Origin: DASSKF01 sp035690725
GTDB taxonomy: Bacteria > Actinomycetota > Actinomycetes > Actinomycetales > Dermatophilaceae
NCBI GenBank assembly: GCA_035690725.1
Contig: DASSKF010000055.1
Span: 1 to 24,344, forward strand
DNA length: 24,344 nucleotides
Direction: 5' to 3'
The stretch's first letter is position 1; every line of letters begins with the position of its first letter. Below, piece after piece: positions 20,061 through 24,344 of the stretch. The notes beneath the pieces were generated by a model that searched no databases, was not told the origin of the DNA, and worked only from the letters and a program-made list of their open reading frames with translations. The position numbers and the translations under genes were made by a program.

Positions 20061-22316
20061 TCAGCCGCCGGACCCGTCCTGCGGGGACCGGCCGGCCGGC
20101 CCGGGCCCGGTTTTCGTCGGGCTCGGCCGCGTCGTCGTCGGCGTGGGCGTCTGCGTCGGCGTCGGTGTGGGCGTCTGCGTCGGCGTCGGTGTCCGAGTGG
20201 TCGTCGTCGGCGAGGGCGACGTGGTGGTCGTCGGGGACGACGGCGTGCCGGTCGTGGTCGGCGGGACCGTGGTCGTGGTGGTGGTCGGCGGAACCGTCGT
20301 CGTGGGAGCGGTCGGCGTGGTGACGAGCTCGTCGTTGACGCCCGCGCGCGGCGGGAAGTCCTCGACCGGGCTCCCCTGCAGCGCGCCCTGCATGAAGGCG
20401 GTCCAGATCCGGGTCGGGTAGGTGCCGCCGGTGAGGCCCTGGAAGCCGCCGATGTTCTGCATCGGCACGGTCCCGTCGCCCTTGTACATCGCCACGGCGG
20501 CGGACAGCTGGGGGGTGAACCCGTCGAACCACACGGCCAGGTTGCGGTCGGTGGTGCCGGTCTTGCCCGCCGCGGGCCGGCCCAGCGCGAGCGCGTTGAC
20601 GCCGGTCCCCTCGGTGACCACGTGGGTCATCGCGTCGGTGACGTCGGCGGTGATGTCAGCGTCGAAGACCCGCTTCGTCGACGCCTTGGCCCGGTAGTCG
20701 ACACCGGGTCCCGTAACCTGCTTCAGCAGGTGCGGCTTCGCCCGGACGCCCTGGGCCGCGATGGTGGCGTAGGCGTTGGCCATGTCGATCACCCGCGGCG
20801 AGGCGGTGCCGAGGACGTTGGCCGCGTTGGCGTTCAGCCCCGGGGTGCAGTCGTGCGCCGAGGCCGAGCAGTTCTCCTTGCGTGGCGGGAGCCCGGCATC
20901 GACGGCCGCCTCCATCGTGTTCGCCGGGCCGACCTCGATGTTGAGCCGCGCGAAGACGGTGTTCACCGAGTGCGCCGTCGCGGTGACGAGGTTGATGTAG
21001 CCGAACTGCTCGTCCCCGTAGTTGCTGACCTCGCCCCGAGGGTTGTCCGCACTGGCGAACTCGGGGAAGTACTGGGGACTGTGGCCGTCATACCGGTTCA
21101 TCGTGCTGACGTCCTCACGCAGCCCGGCCAGCAGCGCGAAGACCTTGAAGGTCGAGCCGGCCTGCAGGTGGGCGTCGGTCGCCGAGTTGAACTGGCGTTT
21201 CGCGTAGTCCGCGCCGCCGTACATCGCGACGACCGCTCCGGTGCCCGGCTTGATCGCGGCGAGCCCGGTGTGCAGGTCACCCGTCCCGGGACCGGTCGGG
21301 CTGTTGTCCTGGACGGCCTGCACCGCCGCCTTCTGGGCCCGCTCCCGGATCGTGGTGGTGACCCGGTAGCCGCCGCGCGCGATGTCGTCCTCGGTGAGGT
21401 CGAACTGGTGCGCCAGCTCCTGCTTGACCTGCTCGGTGATGTAGCCGTCGGTGCCGGAGGAGGCGTTCTGCGCGTGCGGCGGGAGCACCTTCGGGAACTG
21501 GGCATTCGCCTTCTCGCGCTTACTGATCCAGTCCTCGGTCGCCATACCCTTGACGACGTAGCGCCAGCGCGCCTTGGCGTTGTGCACGGCCTGCTTGCCG
21601 TTCGCCGGGTCGTAGAGGGCCGGTCCGCGCACCAGCTCGGCGAGGAAGGCGCCCTGGCTCACGTCGAGCTGGGAGACGTTCTTGCCGAAGTAGGCCTGCG
21701 CCGCGGTCTGGATGCCGTACGCGCCGCGCCCGAAGTAGACCGTGTTGAGGTAGTCGCGCAGGATCTCGTCCTTGGACTCCTGCTGGTCCAGCTTGATCGA
21801 GATCAGGATCTCGCGGAACTTTCGCGACAGCGTCTGGTCGCTCGACAGGAAGTAGTTCTTGACGTACTGCTGGGTGATCGTCGACCCGCTCTGCGCCGGC
21901 GCACCGGTGAGGGTCCGCCAGGCGCCGCGGACCATGCCGCTCGGCGAGATGCCGCTGTTCTGGTAGAAGTCGCGGTCCTCCGCAGCGAGGAACGCCTTCT
22001 GCACGTGGTCGGGCACCTTCGCGAGCGGCACCGGCTGCCGGTTGACCGCCCCGAACCGGTCGAGCTCGGTCTTCCCGTCGGCGTAGTAGACGATGCTCGT
22101 CTGGGAGCTGGCGAGCTGGTTCGGCCGGGGGATGTCGACCACCTGGTAGGCGATGACCAGCACGATGATCCCCAGCACGACCAGCCCGAGCACACCCCAC
22201 AGGACCCGGCGCAGGACGGTGCGCTTCCGCGACCGTTGCTTCCTGGTGCCCTGGGAGCCCTTGGAGCCCTGGGGCCGCTTCTTCGGGGCGGGCGTGCGGG
22301 GCTTGCTCGGTGACAA
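20061..22316 (-). CDS. ponA: Class A penicillin-binding protein (transglycosylase/transpeptidase)
   Basis: The 751-residue bifunctional enzyme polymerises and cross-links peptidoglycan. A basic cytoplasmic N-terminus (to 36) precedes a membrane helix (about 37-60). The GT51 domain has Glu113 in EDRDFYQNSGI and GSTITQQYVKN. The transpeptidase domain has STFK (388-391, Ser388), SVN (450-452) and KTGTTD (585-590). From about 668 to 735 a Thr/Pro-rich tail follows, probably spanning the wall. The start is taken as TTG at 22316, preceded by GGAAGAAGAG, because the upstream extension to 22394 is unlike any PBP. Position matches ponA1 of M. tuberculosis. The start codon is the least certain point. 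Confidence 0.93.
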   Translation of the reverse strand: MSPSKPRTPAPKKRPQGSKGSQGTRKQRSRKRTVLRRVLWGVLGLVVLGIIVLVIAYQVVDIPRPNQLASSQTSIVYYADGKTELDRFGAVNRQPVPLAKVPDHVQKAFLAAEDRDFYQNSGISPSGMVRGAWRTLTGAPAQSGSTITQQYVKNYFLSSDQTLSRKFREILISIKLDQQESKDEILRDYLNTVYFGRGAYGIQTAAQAYFGKNVSQLDVSQGAFLAELVRGPALYDPANGKQAVHNAKARWRYVVKGMATEDWISKREKANAQFPKVLPPHAQNASSGTDGYITEQVKQELAHQFDLTEDDIARGGYRVTTTIRERAQKAAVQAVQDNSPTGPGTGDLHTGLAAIKPGTGAVVAMYGGADYAKRQFNSATDAHLQAGSTFKVFALLAGLREDVSTMNRYDGHSPQYFPEFASADNPRGEVSNYGDEQFGYINLVTATAHSVNTVFARLNIEVGPANTMEAAVDAGLPPRKENCSASAHDCTPGLNANAANVLGTASPRVIDMANAYATIAAQGVRAKPHLLKQVTGPGVDYRAKASTKRVFDADITADVTDAMTHVVTEGTGVNALALGRPAAGKTGTTDRNLAVWFDGFTPQLSAAVAMYKGDGTVPMQNIGGFQGLTGGTYPTRIWTAFMQGALQGSPVEDFPPRAGVNDELVTTPTAPTTTVPPTTTTTTVPPTTTGTPSSPTTTTSPSPTTTTRTPTPTQTPTPTPTQTPTPTTTRPSPTKTGPGPAGRSPQDGSGG
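20143..20190. repeat. Perfect 24-bp tandem duplication in the PBP tail
   Basis: Two identical 24-bp units (20143-20166 and 20167-20190) lie head to tail within low-complexity sequence and encode repeated Thr-Pro-Thr-Gln units in the C-terminal tail. The unit length is a multiple of three, so copy changes would alter tail length without breaking the frame. Confidence 0.8.
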
Positions 22317-22420
22317 CGGCTCTTCTTCCGGTCGGGGACTGCCGACGAGGCACTGCGGACCAGTATGCCGGTCCGCCCGGCACCCGCCGGGCACGCGGAC
22401 CGGTCGTGGTGCTGGCGGGA

Positions 22421-22438
22421 CGATATATCGATCCGATA
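22421..22438. promoter_or_regulatory. CGATA/TATCG multi-half-site operator between ponA and padR
   Basis: Three half-sites alternate: CGATA (22421-22425), TATCG (22426-22430) and CGATA (22434-22438). This gives the palindrome CGATATATCG and the overlapping dyad TATCG-ATC-CGATA. The A/T content stands out from its surroundings. PadR proteins often bind such ATAT-rich dyads and control their own promoters, so padR is the natural candidate. Confidence 0.55.
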
Positions 22439-22441
22439 CAG

Positions 22442-22462
22442 TGACAAAGTCGTTGTTTGTCA
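22442..22462. promoter_or_regulatory. TGACAAA-N7-TTTGTCA dyad upstream of padR
   Basis: A perfect 7-bp inverted repeat with a 7-base spacer starts 3 bases after the CGATA cluster. It has the size and symmetry of a dimer-bound operator. It lies about 70 bases before the padR start, with a possible -10 TACAGT (22437-22442) at its edge. Confidence 0.5.
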
Positions 22463-22531
22463 GTATGCCGGGCGCTCGCCCGGCCTGCCCGGTTCCCCCG
22501 GGTGGCCCCGTCCCCCAGCCAGGAGGTGGAG

Positions 22532-23134
22532 ATGAGCCGTCGTAGCGCCACGCTCGAGCTGGCCGTCCTCGGCCTCCTGCACGACGTCCCGATGCACGGC
22601 TACGAGCTGCGCAAGCGGCTCAACGCGGTGCTCGGCGTGTTCCGGCCGCTGTCCTACGGCACGCTCTACCCCTGCCTGCGGGGCCTGGTGCAGCGCGGGT
22701 GGATCCGCGAGGTGGGCTCCGCGTCCCGGCGCGGGCGGATCGTCTACGAGCTCACGCCCGCGGGCACGGACCAGTTCCGGTCGCTGCTCACCGAGGCGGG
22801 GCCCGCGGCGTGGGAGGACGAGACCTTCGACGTCCACTTCGCCTTCTTCGCCCGCACCGAGCAGGCCGTGCGGCTGCGGATCCTCGAGGGCCGGCGCAGT
22901 CGGCTCGAGGAGCGCCTCGACCACTTCCGCCAGGCAGCCCAGCGTGGTCGTGCCCGGGTCGACGCCTGGACGGCCGAGCTGCAGCGGCACGGCCTGGAGT
23001 CGACCGAGCGCGAGGTCCGCTGGCTCAGCGAGCTCATCGAGAGCGAGCGCGGCCGGTCCGACCGGCCGCACCGTCCGAAGCACCCCCAGAACCCGCACAA
23101 CCCCGACAACCACAACCCCGACAACAAGGAGTAA
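22532..23134 (+). CDS. PadR-family transcriptional regulator
   Basis: The 200-residue protein begins with the PadR winged helix (LELAVLGLLHDVPMHGYELRKRL to LYPCLRGLVQRGWI and RGRIVYELTPAGTDQF, residues about 8-85) and continues with the helical Vir-type dimerisation domain to about 175. The tail is polar, with HNPDN repeated. The ATG at 22532 follows a near-ideal AGGAGGTGG site. The stop codon directly follows the AAGGAG that serves ino1, so the two are co-transcribed, as with Rv0047c-ino1 in M. tuberculosis. It probably controls its own operon; the effector is unknown. Confidence 0.93.
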   Translation: MSRRSATLELAVLGLLHDVPMHGYELRKRLNAVLGVFRPLSYGTLYPCLRGLVQRGWIREVGSASRRGRIVYELTPAGTDQFRSLLTEAGPAAWEDETFDVHFAFFARTEQAVRLRILEGRRSRLEERLDHFRQAAQRGRARVDAWTAELQRHGLESTEREVRWLSELIESERGRSDRPHRPKHPQNPHNPDNHNPDNKE

Positions 23135-23136
23135 CC

Positions 23137-24228
23137 ATGGCATCCGTGCGCGTCGCCATCGTCGGCGTGGGCAACTGCGCCAGCTCGCTGGTGCAGGGCG
23201 TCCACTACTACCAGGACGCCAACGCCGACCAGTCCGTCCCCGGGCTCATGCACGTGCGGTTCGGCGACTACCACGTCAGCGACGTCGAGTTCGTCGCCGC
23301 GTTCGACGTCGACGACAAGAAGGTCGGCAAGGACCTGGCCGAGGCGATCAACTCCTCGGAGAACAACACGATCACCATCGCCGAGGTGCCGACCACCGGC
23401 ATCACGGTCCAGCGCGGCCACACCCTGGACGGCCTCGGCAAGTACTACCGCGAGACCATCCACGAGTCGTCCGCCGAGCCGGTCGACGTGGTGCAGGCGC
23501 TGCGCGACGCGAAGGTCGACGTGCTCGTGTCGTACCTGCCCGTCGGGTCCGAGGACGCCGACAAGTTCTACGCCCAGTGCGCCATCGACGCAGGCGTGGC
23601 GTTCGTCAACGCCCTGCCGGTGTTCATCGCGAGCGACCCGGAGTGGGCGGCCAAGTTCGAGCAGGCCGGCGTGCCGATCGTCGGGGACGACATCAAGAGC
23701 CAGGTCGGCGCGACCATCACCCACCGGGTCATGGCCAAGCTGTTCGAGGACCGCGGCGTCGCCCTCGACCGGACCTACCAGCTCAACGTCGGCGGCAACA
23801 TGGACTTCAAGAACATGCTCGAGCGCGAGCGCCTGGAGTCCAAGAAGGTCTCCAAGACCCAGTCCGTCACGTCCAACCTGCACGGCTCGCTCGCCGGCAA
23901 GAAGGACGACCGCAACGTCCACATCGGCCCGTCCGACTACGTCGCCTGGCTCGACGACCGCAAGTGGGCCTACGTGCGGCTCGAGGGCCGGGCCTTCGGC
24001 GACGTGCCGCTGAACCTGGAGTACAAGCTCGAGGTCTGGGACTCCCCCAACTCGGCCGGCATCATCATCGACGCGATCCGCGCCGCGAAGATCGCCAGGG
24101 ACCGCGGCATCGGCGGCGCCCTGCTGTCGGCCTCGTCCTACCTGATGAAGTCCCCGCCCGAGCAGCGCCCCGACGACCTCGGTCGGGCCAAGCTCGAGGC
24201 GTTCATCCGCGGCGAGGAGTCGCGCTGA
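23137..24228 (+). CDS. ino1: Inositol-3-phosphate synthase (short actinobacterial form)
   Basis: The 363-residue enzyme converts glucose 6-phosphate to inositol 3-phosphate with a bound NAD, supplying phosphatidylinositol and mycothiol. VAIVGVGNCASSLVQG (7-22) is the NAD-binding start, and GDDIKSQVGATITHR, LNVGGNMDFKNML and YKLEVWDSPNSAGIIIDAIR are core family motifs. The length fits the short bacterial group. The ATG at 23137 has AAGGAG just upstream, inside the last padR codons. A strong terminator follows. It makes the same ring that the iol operon in this window degrades. Confidence 0.98.
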   Translation: MASVRVAIVGVGNCASSLVQGVHYYQDANADQSVPGLMHVRFGDYHVSDVEFVAAFDVDDKKVGKDLAEAINSSENNTITIAEVPTTGITVQRGHTLDGLGKYYRETIHESSAEPVDVVQALRDAKVDVLVSYLPVGSEDADKFYAQCAIDAGVAFVNALPVFIASDPEWAAKFEQAGVPIVGDDIKSQVGATITHRVMAKLFEDRGVALDRTYQLNVGGNMDFKNMLERERLESKKVSKTQSVTSNLHGSLAGKKDDRNVHIGPSDYVAWLDDRKWAYVRLEGRAFGDVPLNLEYKLEVWDSPNSAGIIIDAIRAAKIARDRGIGGALLSASSYLMKSPPEQRPDDLGRAKLEAFIRGEESR

Positions 24229-24250
24229 CCGCTCCGCAGGCGGCCTGACC

Positions 24251-24289
24251 CGAGCGGCGGCCCCGGACCCGCTCCGGGGCCGCCGCTCG
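24251..24289. terminator. Strong rho-independent-type hairpin after ino1
   Basis: A perfect 17-bp stem (24251-24267 with 24273-24289) closes a 5-base loop, starting 22 bases after the ino1 stop. There is no T tract, which is common for actinobacterial terminators. The last 55 bases of the window show no gene. Confidence 0.88.
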
Positions 24290-24344
24290 CGCAGGGGCTT
24301 GAACTCCCGGGCGAACGCAATGTCAACTGGCAGTACCCGCCCGG

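Noticed and set aside
19929..22313. A 794-codon plus-strand open frame opposite the penicillin-binding protein
   Set aside because: Arg/Gly/Val-rich sequence without domains; a GC-driven shadow of a clear gene.
24290..24344. A further gene or promoter at the right edge (TTGACA on the minus strand at 24327-24322)
   Set aside because: Too little sequence remains to find a -10 or a coding start.

Overview
The window is high-GC throughout, its genes are tightly packed with 1-8 nt start/stop overlaps, and several have GTG starts with little or no leader. Together with the gene order padR-ino1 / penicillin-binding protein / GT87 / rpsF-ssb-rpsR-rplI, known from Mycobacterium and Streptomyces, this points to an actinobacterium, probably a soil or plant-associated member of Micrococcales (the family is a guess).

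Layout. (1) 1-1037: the 3' end of a ClpP-family gene whose catalytic serine is alanine, converging on a small HTH regulator ending in Ala-Leu-Ala-Ala, like the PopR/ClgR regulators of clp genes. (2) 1137-2183: a LacI-family regulator, apparently leaderless. (3) 2161-4930, minus strand: a three-component oxygenase of MocF-type ferredoxin reductase, MocE-type Rieske ferredoxin and MocD-type di-iron desaturase-fold enzyme, preceded by an 18-bp perfect palindrome of LacI-operator type. (4) 5037-8920, minus strand: a Gfo/Idh/MocA dehydrogenase and a sugar ABC importer (single-domain ATPase, permease, lipoprotein binding protein). (5) 8977-15648, minus strand: iolD, iolB, an aldolase, iolC, iolE and iolG, nearly all overlapping by 4-8 nt. 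(6) 15802-16548: a divergent GntR/UTRA regulator with operator-like repeats in the shared promoter region. (7) 16651-16692: a terminator, then on the minus strand the conserved rplI-rpsR-ssb-rpsF block, a GT87-like membrane protein and a class A penicillin-binding protein. (8) 22532-24228: padR and ino1 on the plus strand, ended by a 17-bp-stem terminator.

How it fits together. The importer would bring in an inositol-type compound. MocD, fed electrons by MocF through MocE, would remove an O-methyl group, as in the rhizopine (3-O-methyl-scyllo-inosamine) model of rhizobia. One or both dehydrogenases would make the inosose, and IolE, IolD, IolB, IolC and the aldolase would take it to dihydroxyacetone phosphate and malonate semialdehyde. 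iolA, which would use malonate semialdehyde, is not in the window, and neither is an aminotransferase. The best reading is therefore a catabolic island for O-methylated inositols (pinitol- or sequoyitol-like) or rhizopine, lying where dnaB would be expected after rplI and about 7 kb from the cell's own inositol-phosphate synthase gene. No stretch above 300 bases lacks a gene; the longest gaps (17433-17624 and 22317-22531) hold nothing clear and two operator-like dyads, respectively.
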